Shown here one piece after another: positions 7,851-15,754 of a DNA stretch of 64,000 nucleotides. Origin of the DNA: Cellvibrionaceae bacterium (GTDB taxonomy: Bacteria; Pseudomonadota; Gammaproteobacteria; Pseudomonadales; Cellvibrionaceae); assembly GCA_021151825.1 (NCBI GenBank), contig JAGKWQ010000004.1, forward strand, positions 319,218-383,217, written 5' to 3'. A program made the position numbers and the translations under genes. The first letter of the stretch is position 1; each line of letters begins with the position of its first letter. Below the pieces are notes generated by a model. It had not been told where the DNA came from and did no database searches. It worked only from the letters and a program-made list of their open reading frames with translations.

Positions 7851-8870
7851 TTAATTTGAAGCGTTCGTAGTGATTCCTGCCTTATTTTCTTCATTGATAG
7901 TGCGTAGTTTTTTTGCTCTGCTTTCAAAAACAAAATAAATTAAAATAGCTATCGCCAGCGGTATTAAAAAATAAATAACCCGATAACCAATTAGTGCGGC
8001 CAAAATAGTGCCTTTGGACAATTGATGCTGTAGCAGTGTGATGAAAATAGCTTCCAGCACGCCAAGCCCGGCAGGAATGTGAGTGATGACACCTGCTATA
8101 GCGCCGATCAATAAAATTCCCAAAACAGTGGGGTAACTCACTTTGCCATTGGGCAGCAGGGTAAATATTAATAACCCCATCAGCGACCAATTCACTATAG
8201 CTAAACCCGCCTGGATAAATGACAAACTTGATTCCGGCAAACTTAATTTATGCCGGAAAAGATTCACTGAACGTCGTTTGGCAAATTTGCAAGCAAATAA
8301 ATAAAAGATAGCTACTGCAACCATTGCGGCTCCAATTACTTGCAATGCAGTGGTTCCTATCTTCCAGTTATCTGGAAGGCTAATTAATCCAAATAAGAAA
8401 ATCGTACCGGCGAGAAGCAGATACCCCAGCCAATTCGTTATCCAATTCATGCTGAGTATTTTGGTGATGGTGGGGACATCCAGCCCCAAGCGCGAATAAA
8501 GTCGATAACGTAATGCAATACCACCAATCCAGCTGGATAGATTGAGGTTAAATGCGTAACACAAAAATCCCAGTGGGATGATTTGGGTTGGAGGTATAGA
8601 GTGCCCTGTGTATTTTTTTCCAATCAAATCATAGCTTGCGAAAACACAATAACTACTCAGTGCAATAGCAAGGCCTATTAATAAAGTGGATATTTTGTAA
8701 GAGATAAGCGCTTCTTTTACTTCTTGCCATTCTATTTGCTTAACCAGTGTAAATAATAGCACTGGCACAAGGATGAAAAAAAATAGCGTTAACCCACGTT
8801 TTAGCCACAGTATTTTTTTGTTAGGTGGTGTGTGGCTTTGAGTATACATAGGTGCATCTGTGGTAGTCAT
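7851..8870 (-). CDS. ybhN: YbhN/UPF0104-type membrane protein (LPG synthase-like transmembrane domain)
   Basis: The 339-residue integral membrane protein has about eight hydrophobic helices and no soluble domain. Typical family segments are present: YAFNLNLSSWIGGIALRYRLY (about 107-127) and the Gly/Pro-rich GAIAGVITHIPAGLGVLEAIF (about 256-276). The family (lysylphosphatidylglycerol synthase TM region / UPF0104) is proposed to flip or handle phospholipids. It overlaps the upstream clsB by four bases and is the last gene of a ybhP-clsB-ybhN operon, the same order as in E. coli. The substrate is unknown. Confidence 0.85.
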   Translation of the reverse strand: MTTTDAPMYTQSHTPPNKKILWLKRGLTLFFFILVPVLLFTLVKQIEWQEVKEALISYKISTLLIGLAIALSSYCVFASYDLIGKKYTGHSIPPTQIIPLGFLCYAFNLNLSSWIGGIALRYRLYSRLGLDVPTITKILSMNWITNWLGYLLLAGTIFLFGLISLPDNWKIGTTALQVIGAAMVAVAIFYLFACKFAKRRSVNLFRHKLSLPESSLSFIQAGLAIVNWSLMGLLIFTLLPNGKVSYPTVLGILLIGAIAGVITHIPAGLGVLEAIFITLLQHQLSKGTILAALIGYRVIYFLIPLAIAILIYFVFESRAKKLRTINEENKAGITTNASN

Positions 8871-10144
8871 GAAATACTTTCCTTGTCGTAGGTTTTGATG
8901 GGGTTATCTCCTTTATTTTCTACTTCAGGTTGAGCAGACTTTTTAGACCAAAAGCGGCGTTTGGGAAGGATGTGTTTAAACGTTGGCGCATGCGCAGGCA
9001 ACCAGCCAGCTATAGATGGGAAGATCCTCAAAAAATAAAAGCTTATAAATATAAGTGGGACGCGCCACCAATAGCCACGTTGTGCAATTTCAAGATCAAT
9101 TTTATGGCAGTGCTGTTGTATAAGCTCTTTTAAGTGATCATCAATCTGTTGATTTAAATTTCGGTCTTGAATAATTACATTGGCTTCAAGGTTAAGTGAA
9201 AAACTGAGGGGGTCAAGATTGCTCGATCCAACAGTGGACCACTCATCATCCATTAGCGCAATTTTTCCATGAAGGCTTCGTTGGTGATATTCATAAATCT
9301 TGACGTCGGAACGCAATAAATATTTATACAGCAAGCGCGACAGGGCCGTCACCCAAGGCATATCAGGGCGGCCTTGCATAATAAGGGTAACATCCACGCC
9401 GCGCATCGTTGCGCGGCGCAAGGAAAGTAAGAAATAGTATCTTGGAAAAAAATAGGCGTTCGCGATAACAATACGCTTTTTTGCCAGCCTGATGGCTAAA
9501 AGGTATTGTTGCTCAATATCTTTTTTGTGTGAGATGTTATCGCGTTCTACTAATAAAACTTTGGCGTCACCTATTGGCGCCGAAGCCTCTTCTCTTGCAG
9601 CTTGCAAACGAGCTTTTTGTTCTTTTCTGCTCAATTCTTGCAGGGATAATTGCAAACAGGTTCGATAAACATCCGCTACGATCGGGCCTCGTAATTCTAC
9701 GGCGTAATCTTGCTTTGCTTTTTTGCCGGCATCCATCATGTGATCAGCGGAATAATTTATTCCACCAATAAATGCAACTTCGCGATCTACAACCACAATT
9801 TTCCGGTGCAAACGCCGGAATAAATTAAGGCGTACTCCCAGTAGTTTTGGTTGGGGGTCAAAGATATGCAGTTTTACACCGCTATCAGTCATGGCTTTTA
9901 CAAAATCGGTACTGAGATCCCAGGTTCCATAATCGTCGACGGTAAAATCAACCCGTACACCATTACGTGCAGCTTTTATGAGTGCCTGTTGAAGTCGATG
10001 ACCAACCTTGTCTTCATAAATAATAAATGTTTCCACAATAACTTCTTTTTTTGCATTCTCAATGCATTCAAAGACTCGTGGGTAAAATTCTTCACCATTA
10101 ATAAGCAAGTCAACGTTGTTACCATCGCGCCAATTGTTTTTCAT
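8867..10144 (-). CDS. clsB: Cardiolipin synthase B (phospholipase D superfamily)
   Basis: The 425-residue protein has two HKD catalytic motifs: H113-x-K115-x4-D120 in RLHRKIVVVD and H292-x-K294-x4-D299 in SLHGKIALMD, each followed by the expected Gly/Ser-Asn element (GGIN, GSSN). It has the length and arrangement of E. coli ClsB (YbhO), which makes cardiolipin by transferring a phosphatidyl group between phospholipids at the inner membrane. A hydrophobic stretch near residue 360-385 could anchor it. It sits between ybhP and ybhN and overlaps ybhN, so the three are probably one transcript. Confidence 0.92.
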   Translation of the reverse strand: MKNNWRDGNNVDLLINGEEFYPRVFECIENAKKEVIVETFIIYEDKVGHRLQQALIKAARNGVRVDFTVDDYGTWDLSTDFVKAMTDSGVKLHIFDPQPKLLGVRLNLFRRLHRKIVVVDREVAFIGGINYSADHMMDAGKKAKQDYAVELRGPIVADVYRTCLQLSLQELSRKEQKARLQAAREEASAPIGDAKVLLVERDNISHKKDIEQQYLLAIRLAKKRIVIANAYFFPRYYFLLSLRRATMRGVDVTLIMQGRPDMPWVTALSRLLYKYLLRSDVKIYEYHQRSLHGKIALMDDEWSTVGSSNLDPLSFSLNLEANVIIQDRNLNQQIDDHLKELIQQHCHKIDLEIAQRGYWWRVPLIFISFYFLRIFPSIAGWLPAHAPTFKHILPKRRFWSKKSAQPEVENKGDNPIKTYDKESIS

Positions 10145-10180
10145 AGAGATATCCCGTCTATCATAAATGCCTTTCAGTTA

Positions 10181-11011
10181 TCACAGATGTATTTCAACAA
10201 TCAATGGTGCATGATCAGATAAGTGAGACCAGGGTTTCCGGGAGAGTACTTCCGGATTTGATGCGCTCGCATTCCTGATATAAATTCTATCCAAGCAAAG
10301 AAAGGGCCAGCGTGCTGGAAAACTTTTTGCGGGTTTTCCTTGATGATTTACAAAAACCTCTTTCATGTTGCCTGCAGAAAGAATTTGATCTGCACGTTGG
10401 CGCCAGTCATTGAAGTCGCCCGCCACAATGACGGGTGCTGTTACCGGGAAGCTATCAATAAGATTGAGTAATAATTTTAATTGTTGTTGGCGATGGTTTT
10501 CCCTTAAACCCAAATGTACGCAAATAGCATGCACCTCATCGTGTCCGGGAACTTTTAAAATAGAGTGAAGCAATCCTCTTTGCTCAATAGTACCTATAGA
10601 TACATCGAGGTTTTGGAAACGAATAATCGGATACTTTGAAAGTAACGCATTGCCATGATCGCCATCGGGGTATACAGCGTTACGCCCGTACGAAAACTCT
10701 GGCCACATGCTATCGGCTAAGAATTCGTATTGCGGAACACTGGGCCAATTAGGATGGCGTAAGGCGTGGCGATTATGGCTTCCATGAACTTCCTGTAAAA
10801 AAACCACATCAGTTGACAAGCTGCGTACGGCATCGCGCAATTCAGGTAATACAAAATTGCGATTAAATACATTAAAGCCTTTGTGCATGTTCAATGTGAG
10901 CAGCCGCAATGTGTGAACTTCGGGTTTCATTTCCGTTAACTTGATTGCTTCTTTTTCAGGAATAATTATTCCCCGCTGCATATTTTTTTCTGAGTCAGCA
11001 TAAATATTCAT
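10181..11011 (-). CDS. ybhP: Endonuclease/exonuclease/phosphatase family protein YbhP
   Basis: The 276-residue protein has an EEP (DNase I-like) fold with the metal and catalytic landmarks LTLNMHKGFN (about 38-47), FLQEVHG (about 71-77), VAGDFNDW (about 195-202) and the terminal SDHAPLIVEI. It has no signal peptide. The family cuts phosphodiesters or phosphate monoesters. In this operon with clsB and ybhN a lipid-related substrate such as a phosphoinositide-like headgroup is plausible but unproven. It is the promoter-proximal gene; the 627 bases upstream hold no other gene. An alternative start is the internal Met at about residue 11. Confidence 0.85.
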   Translation of the reverse strand: MNIYADSEKNMQRGIIIPEKEAIKLTEMKPEVHTLRLLTLNMHKGFNVFNRNFVLPELRDAVRSLSTDVVFLQEVHGSHNRHALRHPNWPSVPQYEFLADSMWPEFSYGRNAVYPDGDHGNALLSKYPIIRFQNLDVSIGTIEQRGLLHSILKVPGHDEVHAICVHLGLRENHRQQQLKLLLNLIDSFPVTAPVIVAGDFNDWRQRADQILSAGNMKEVFVNHQGKPAKSFPARWPFLCLDRIYIRNASASNPEVLSRKPWSHLSDHAPLIVEIHL

Positions 11012-11638
11012 GATGCATCACCATGGTAGGAAAGTGCATTTGCATAATTACTGTTTTGGCTGCTTTAGAGGGTAACACTTTTTGTCGGGCCTTTTTTTAA
11101 AACGCATATTATCCTTTCTCGAATATTCGAAAAGGTGAATAACATTACGGCATTAATTAATGGACCGTCGTTAGACCAAAATAATTCAATTATTTCTTTT
11201 TAATGTAACAGCTGCGCCAGTTACTTATGCGATTTTTAAAAGCATGTAGATTTCGATGTGGGTATTTGTAAAATTTTCAAATAATGTTCATGAAAAAGTT
11301 GTAAAAAAATTATGTCGTTACAGTTTGTCTGAAGGCTTGCAGCCAAGTGATGAGTAATTCTAGTTTCAGAGGGAAATGAGCGAATGCGTTCTAACTTATG
11401 TTTTGCGCTAATCCCTTATAACCAAATATTTGATTTCTTCTGCTTGTTAGGGGCGATGATTAGTAATTAAAGAAGGGGAGCTTCACCTTAACAAGGCTGA
11501 TGGTTTTGGTTGTTTTTTGTTCTATAAGTGTGCGCTTTAATGACTAGTGGCATCAGCTGACGAAAGTGCTACCATGCGCTCCTGCTTTGTAGTATTAACC
11601 GGTTTTTCCAAGCCAAGACAATAAATAGAGGTATCCTC
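11012..11638. other. Gene-free region between ybhP and the SapC gene
   Basis: These 627 AT-rich bases lie between two divergent genes and hold no credible open reading frame. One imperfect palindrome at 11113-11135 is listed separately. Both genes' promoters must lie here, but I cannot place a convincing sigma-70 -35/-10 pair. Confidence 0.6.
11113..11135. promoter_or_regulatory. Imperfect palindrome, candidate operator for the ybhP operon
   Basis: CCTTT-c-TCGAAT (11113-11124) is followed directly by ATTCGA-AAAGG (11125-11135): a perfect 12-base core TCGAATATTCGA plus matching flanks with one bulged base. It is about 100 bases upstream of the ybhP start. It is not a LexA (CTGT-N8-ACAG) or CRP site. 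No terminator T-tract follows on either strand. Confidence 0.35.
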
Positions 11639-12382
11639 GTGGCCAAGCAATTAATGATTTACGACAACATTCAGCCATTGTCATCTGACGTTCATCGCAG
11701 CTGGGCTGTGCAGGTGGATAATTATTCATTTGTGTCCAATATAATTTCCGCTCCGGTGCTGGCGACGGAAATTCCATTTGCTGCGGGTGAGTTCCCTATC
11801 GTTTTCTCTGCAACTGCCACTGAGGGTGAATACATTCCGTTGGCAATTATGGGGTTGAAGGAAGGCGAAAACCTGTGCCTGAATGAAAACAATCAATTTA
11901 CTACTCGCTATATTCCGGCATTTATCCGTCGTTATCCGTTTGTATTGGGTGGTGATAAAAATGCGGACACATTGGCATTGTGTATTGATGAAGGTAGCAG
12001 TGCGGTAATTAAAGATGGTAGCAAAGGTCGTCCACTGTTTGAGGAAAATGGTGAGCAATCAGCGCATTTGAAAGAAGTAGTAGAGTTTCTAAAGGATTAT
12101 CAATACCGTGCTGAAATGACCAAGTTATTTTGCAAGCGTTTACATGAGTTAAAACTGCTTGAGCCAATGCAAGCCAATATCACCTTCAAAGGGCGCGAAG
12201 ATGCCAACATGAACCTGATGGGATTCTATGTGGTTAAGCGTGAAAAACTGAAAGAATTAAGCGATGCCGATGCATTGGATTTGTTCAAGAAAGATGGACT
12301 GGAATTGATTTATAGTCACATTCAATCATTATCTAACCTGAATGAGTTAATTAACAAAAAATCGCAAAAACTTGGTGCTTGA
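11639..12382 (+). CDS. SapC family protein
   Basis: The 247-residue protein matches the SapC family (named after an S-layer protein gene of Campylobacter). Diagnostic parts are HRSWAVQVDNYSF (about 19-31), the FPIVFSATATEGEYIPLAIMG region (about 49-70), GLKEGENLCL, and the ARG-PFVLG-like segment RRYPFVLGG. It has no signal peptide or membrane segment. The start is GTG 11639, supported by AGAGG 7 bases upstream. SapC genes in marine and cellulolytic gammaproteobacteria often sit near TonB receptors and carbohydrate-utilisation genes; here it stands alone with its own terminator. The biochemical function is unknown. Confidence 0.85.
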   Translation: MAKQLMIYDNIQPLSSDVHRSWAVQVDNYSFVSNIISAPVLATEIPFAAGEFPIVFSATATEGEYIPLAIMGLKEGENLCLNENNQFTTRYIPAFIRRYPFVLGGDKNADTLALCIDEGSSAVIKDGSKGRPLFEENGEQSAHLKEVVEFLKDYQYRAEMTKLFCKRLHELKLLEPMQANITFKGREDANMNLMGFYVVKREKLKELSDADALDLFKKDGLELIYSHIQSLSNLNELINKKSQKLGA

Positions 12383-12411
12383 TTAAAGCCTTAAGTAAAT
12401 GAATTTCTTTG

Positions 12412-12440
12412 AGCCGGGATCTTGTTGATCCCGGCTTTTT
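12412..12440 (+). terminator. Rho-independent terminator of the SapC gene
   Basis: A 10-bp perfect stem AGCCGGGATC (12412-12421) / GATCCCGGCT (12427-12436) with loop TTGTT is followed by five T residues. It lies 30 bases after the stop codon, between convergent genes. Confidence 0.88.
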
Positions 12441-12484
12441 CATTTTGGGGAAATGAAAATTAATAAGGCTTGAGCCTTTGGTGG

Positions 12485-12796
12485 TTAACGATTTCGTTGG
12501 CGGGCTGCCAGTTGTTTTACTTTGCGTTCAGCGCTGGAAAATGCATCGCGTACTGCAACATGAATAGATTCGTCGTCCTGAGTAATTGCAACGGGATGGC
12601 CTTTTATATCCAGCTCAATGGAGGCCCTGAATTGTTTACCTTTGTGTTTGTGGTTATGGGGAGTATCCAGTACAACGCGGCTATGAACTATCTGGTCGGT
12701 GTAGCGATTGAGCTTTTCAAGCTTCTTGGTAATGATTTCGTTGAGTGCAGCAGAGGAATCCAAATCACGATATACAACGTCGACAGCAGGTTTCAT
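12485..12796 (-). CDS. HPF/RaiA (YfiA) family ribosome-associated protein
   Basis: The 103-residue protein has the single beta-alpha-beta3-alpha domain of short hibernation-promoting factors. It begins with VDVVYRDLDSSAALNEII, has the central HKGKQFRASIELDIKGHPVAI, and ends in the basic helix AFSSAERKVKQLAARQRNR. It lacks the C-terminal dimerisation domain of long HPF. Family members bind the 30S decoding region and silence ribosomes in stationary phase. AAGGAG lies 8 bases before the ATG. It is a single gene here, outside the rpoN cluster where the main hpf gene normally lies, so it may be a second paralogue. Confidence 0.82.
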   Translation of the reverse strand: MKPAVDVVYRDLDSSAALNEIITKKLEKLNRYTDQIVHSRVVLDTPHNHKHKGKQFRASIELDIKGHPVAITQDDESIHVAVRDAFSSAERKVKQLAARQRNR

Positions 12797-13057
12797 CGTA
12801 AAGCTCCTTAACGTTTATGTTAGAGGGCTGAGGTTCCGAATCAGTTTCGCGAACAATCTTGACCCTCACTTCTTATATTGATCATCCCCAAATAAATTTC
12901 AAGTTTTTCTTACAATTTTCTTAATAACATTTGAGCTGCTTATTATTATTTAATGGCATTAATACTTATATCCACATTCTAGGCACGACAAAATGGAGTG
13001 CCTATGGGACGCCCTTAAGGAATAATATCTGTTGGGCGATTTTAAGGAGAGGGTTGT

Positions 13058-13957
13058 ATGAAATCAGTATTGGTGACCGGCGGGACAGGGTTTATTGGTG
13101 TTCCTTTAGTTGAAGCGTTAAGCGCTGGCAATTATCAAGTTACTGTATTGACACGTGATCCAGCAGTGGCCAGGAAGAGGCTGCCGGAGGAGGTAAATGT
13201 TATCGCCACGCTTGATGCTCTGGATTGTATTCCAGATGTGCTGGTGAACCTGGCGGGCGAGCCTCTGGCAGCGCGGCGTTGGTCAATAGAAGCAAAGGCG
13301 TTCATTCGGGACAGCCGAATTGGGTTTACGGGTAAGTTGTTCGATTTTTTTGAGCGGAAAGGCAAGTTTCCTACGCGGGTAATTAATGGCAGTGCAATCG
13401 GGTATTACGGCAGCTGTGGAGGCCAGCTATTAGATGAACGGAAGCCGGCAGGCAATGATTTCGCAGCTCAACTGTGCCGCGATTGGGAGTCATCTGCAAA
13501 GCAGTTTGAGCAGAGAGGTTCCAGTTTATGCGTGTTACGTATAGGCATAGTGTTGGGTGTTAATGGTGGAGCACTCAAGCAGATGTTACCTGCGTTTCGG
13601 TTGGGGTTGGGTGGTCCAATGGGCTGCGGGGAGCAGTATATGTCCTGGATTCATATTGATGATATGGTCAGGTTGATCCTTTTTGTAATTGATCATCCTG
13701 TTATCACGGGGCCGGTAAATGCTGTTTCGTCTCAGTCGGTTACCAATCGTGAGTTTTCACATATTTTAGCCGGCGTGTTGCATCGCCCTGCGTTATTCCC
13801 CATGCCGGCTTTTGTATTGCGTCTGCTATTTGGTGAAATTGCGGATGCTGTTTTACTTGCGAGCCAGCGAGTGTTGCCTGCTCAAGCTCTCGGTGGTGGT
13901 TTTGAGTTTCGCTATCCATATTTGAAAGATACTTTTGAGGAGTTATTAATAAAATAA
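13058..13957 (+). CDS. TIGR01777/YfcH family NAD(P)-dependent epimerase
   Basis: The 299-residue cytosolic protein is an extended short-chain dehydrogenase. GGTGFIGVPLVEAL (residues 7-20) is the Gly-rich nucleotide-binding loop. LVNLAGEPLAARRWS (about 61-75) and NGSAIGYYG (about 110-118) are diagnostic of TIGR01777, whose YxxxK site is replaced. The C-terminal third matches the DUF1731 substrate region (about 255-299). The substrate is unknown; related genes are linked to nucleotide-sugar or cell-division functions. An AAGGAGAGGG ribosome-binding site precedes the ATG. It ends just before the heat-shock promoter of the next gene. Confidence 0.88.
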   Translation: MKSVLVTGGTGFIGVPLVEALSAGNYQVTVLTRDPAVARKRLPEEVNVIATLDALDCIPDVLVNLAGEPLAARRWSIEAKAFIRDSRIGFTGKLFDFFERKGKFPTRVINGSAIGYYGSCGGQLLDERKPAGNDFAAQLCRDWESSAKQFEQRGSSLCVLRIGIVLGVNGGALKQMLPAFRLGLGGPMGCGEQYMSWIHIDDMVRLILFVIDHPVITGPVNAVSSQSVTNREFSHILAGVLHRPALFPMPAFVLRLLFGEIADAVLLASQRVLPAQALGGGFEFRYPYLKDTFEELLIK

Positions 13958-13976
13958 AAAATTTTTACATATCACG

Positions 13977-14004
13977 CTTGAAATATTTCAGCAGGGCCTT
14001 ATTT
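13977..14004 (+). promoter_or_regulatory. Sigma-32 (RpoH)-type heat-shock promoter
   Basis: CTTGAAA (13977-13983) is a full match to the sigma-32 -35 consensus. After 13 bases comes CCTTATTT (13997-14004), matching the -10 consensus CCCCATNT at the CC and AT positions. It is correctly placed about 100 bases upstream of the Hsp20 start. Confidence 0.65.
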
Positions 14005-14075
14005 AAGTTATGCGATGGCTCGATAGAGGATCGCCTCCACTTAAACGACTCGATCAATTGATGAGTCACCTTGTT

Positions 14076-14099
14076 AATATTGCTCATGTTGAGGATATT
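14076..14099 (+). promoter_or_regulatory. ROSE-type RNA thermometer hairpin over the Hsp20 ribosome-binding site
   Basis: AATATT-G-CT (14076-14084) can pair with AGGATATT (14092-14099) across the loop CATGTTG, giving eight pairs with a single bulged G opposite the Shine-Dalgarno AGGA (14092-14095). The anti-SD sequence UUGCU with bulged G is the signature of ROSE elements found ahead of small heat-shock genes. Melting at high temperature would free the AGGA 7 bases before ATG 14103. Confidence 0.75.
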
Positions 14100-14102
14100 T
14101 TT

Positions 14103-14573
14103 ATGCGTAGTTTTGACTTTTCTCCATTGTACCGTTCTGCAATTGGTTTTGATCGCATGGCTAATCTATTGGATAACCTTGCGCGAACAGAGCAAAACCA
14201 ACCTTCTTATCCGCCGTACAATATTGAATTGACGGGTGAGGATAAATACCGAATTACTATGGCGGTTGCCGGTTTTGATCAGTCTGAATTAACCATTGAA
14301 GTCAATCAGAATAATCTAACCGTATCTGCCAATAAAACCGCTGAAACTGAACAGCGCACTTATTTACATCAGGGGATTGCTGCGCGCAGTTTTGAGCGTC
14401 GCTTCCAATTAGCAGATCATGTGCAAGTACAATCAGCCAATTATGAAAATGGTTTATTGCACATAGATTTGCAGCGCGTTATTCCTGAAGCATTGAAGCC
14501 GCGCACTATCCCGATTGGTGTTCAAACGCCTGAAAAATTAACGGTTGTTCCAGCGACGACGAATGCAGCCTAA
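14103..14573 (+). CDS. Small heat-shock protein Hsp20 (IbpA-like)
   Basis: Starting at ATG 14103 the protein has 156 residues and begins MRSFDFSPLYRSAIGFDR, as in IbpA/IbpB. An earlier in-frame ATG at 14010 would put the ribosome-binding hairpin inside the gene and is rejected. The alpha-crystallin domain spans about residues 38-128 (YNIELTGEDKYRITMAVAGF to GLLHIDLQR), followed by a C-terminal tail with RTIPI, the I-x-I/V docking motif. It is an ATP-independent cytosolic holdase that keeps unfolding proteins refoldable by DnaK/ClpB. Regulation looks doubly heat-controlled: a sigma-32-like promoter and a ROSE-like thermometer. Confidence 0.93.
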   Translation: MRSFDFSPLYRSAIGFDRMANLLDNLARTEQNQPSYPPYNIELTGEDKYRITMAVAGFDQSELTIEVNQNNLTVSANKTAETEQRTYLHQGIAARSFERRFQLADHVQVQSANYENGLLHIDLQRVIPEALKPRTIPIGVQTPEKLTVVPATTNAA

Positions 14574-14594
14574 GTTTTCAGTGCACGGTATATA

Positions 14595-14627
14595 AAAAAT
14601 CCCCGCTAAATATGCGGGGATTTTTTT
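14595..14627 (+). terminator. Bidirectional terminator between Hsp20 and AraC-type regulator genes
   Basis: AAAAATCCCCGC (14595-14606) pairs with GCGGGGATTTTT (14614-14625). T runs on both strands allow termination of the + strand Hsp20 gene and of the - strand regulator, whose stop codon (14626-14628) touches the hairpin. Confidence 0.88.
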
Positions 14628-15630
14628 AGGTTCTGAATAGTTTTGCGCGCACAGTTTTCCTGTATGCATTTGGTGTTGTAGATAAATGTTTTTTAAATAG
14701 GCGGGTAAAATAACCGGTATCGTCATAACCAATCTTATCCGCGATTTCGCTGATTGATAGGTTGCTTGTTTTTAATAAATCTTTTGCTGTATTAATGCGT
14801 ATCTCTTGTAAATACTCTAGCGGTGTTTGTCCTAATGCAGTTTTAAAGCGGCGGTTGAGTGTGCGTATACTCATGCCGAAACGCTCTGCAATTTGTGGAA
14901 ATAATATCTCGCGGTGGTAATTATCTTGTAACCATATTTGAATCTGGGTGATTTGTTCATCCGGGTGCGGATTTTCGCTTGCTTCAAAAAAACCGCTCGT
15001 CTCATAAGCTTTGCGTATTTCGTGTGAAAAGTGTCGCTCCACGTGGCTCGCAATTGCTTTGCCAAAAAAACGTTGAATAAAATGTACCGTTAAATCGGCA
15101 AGTGAATTGACGCTGGCGGCACAATAAAGATTGCCTGCCTGGGTAATAAAGTATTGTCGTTTGAGTTGTACCTGCGGGTAATCTTTTTGAAATTGATCGA
15201 AATAATGCCAGTGAGTGGTCGCCGCTTTTCCATCCAATAACCCCGCTTCAGCTAAAAAACATACGCCGGTACCGACGGCACTGATAATCGCTCCATTTTG
15301 GTATTGTCCCCGCAGCCAACCAAGCAAAGCGGAATGCTGTTTAACGATAGGGCGGGGGTTGCGCCATAGGCCAGGGATATAAATCAGGTCGCTGGCCGGG
15401 TTATCGCTGATACTCAAGTCTGGTTGCCAGCGCAAGCCGGTGCGGGTGGCAACGGCATCTGTGGTTAATCCCAGTGTTTTTATTTCCAGAGGGCGGCGTT
15501 GATCTGGAGGTAGCATGGTATGCATAGCGCTTTCTGCCGCTAATAGCATTTCCATCGGAAGCGTGCTGCTGGTAGTGAGCATGCGCTCGCACAAGATGAA
15601 ATGAATCCGGATGGGTAAGTTCTGGTGCAT
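14626..15630 (-). CDS. GlxA family transcriptional regulator (DJ-1/PfpI plus AraC HTH)
   Basis: Two domains are visible: a DJ-1/PfpI-like N-terminal half (with DLIYIPGLW and the nucleophile-elbow-like GTGVCFLAEAGLLDGKAAT) and a C-terminal AraC/XylS DNA-binding domain (two HTHs; FGMSIRTLNRRFK and IADKIGYDDTGYFTRLFKKH). This is the GlxA architecture, whose members sense small amino compounds. The start is uncertain: ATG 15630 is chosen because it begins the conserved part, while longer in-frame starts reach 15726 but run into the fabY promoter region. It is divergent from fabY, 124 bases apart, so it may control fabY or only itself. Confidence 0.8.
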   Translation of the reverse strand: MHQNLPIRIHFILCERMLTTSSTLPMEMLLAAESAMHTMLPPDQRRPLEIKTLGLTTDAVATRTGLRWQPDLSISDNPASDLIYIPGLWRNPRPIVKQHSALLGWLRGQYQNGAIISAVGTGVCFLAEAGLLDGKAATTHWHYFDQFQKDYPQVQLKRQYFITQAGNLYCAASVNSLADLTVHFIQRFFGKAIASHVERHFSHEIRKAYETSGFFEASENPHPDEQITQIQIWLQDNYHREILFPQIAERFGMSIRTLNRRFKTALGQTPLEYLQEIRINTAKDLLKTSNLSISEIADKIGYDDTGYFTRLFKKHLSTTPNAYRKTVRAKLFRT

Positions 15631-15754
15631 AGCAGGCACACTGTATGGATGGTTTGGCCAATTTAACACTAAAAATGACCAAAATGGCAGGGACATGCTT
15701 TGGGGAAGCTCATACACTGCCATCATCAGTGTTGTTTTGTTAATGGAGTTTTCT

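Noticed and set aside
12485..12796. Reading the - strand 103-residue gene as part of a long + strand frame (12470-12811)
   Set aside because: The + strand frame has no family pattern, while the - strand protein is a clear HPF/RaiA domain with AAGGAG upstream.
14010..14102. Longer N-terminus for the Hsp20 gene from ATG 14010
   Set aside because: It would place the ROSE-like hairpin and Shine-Dalgarno inside the coding region, and the added 31 residues do not resemble IbpA/B.
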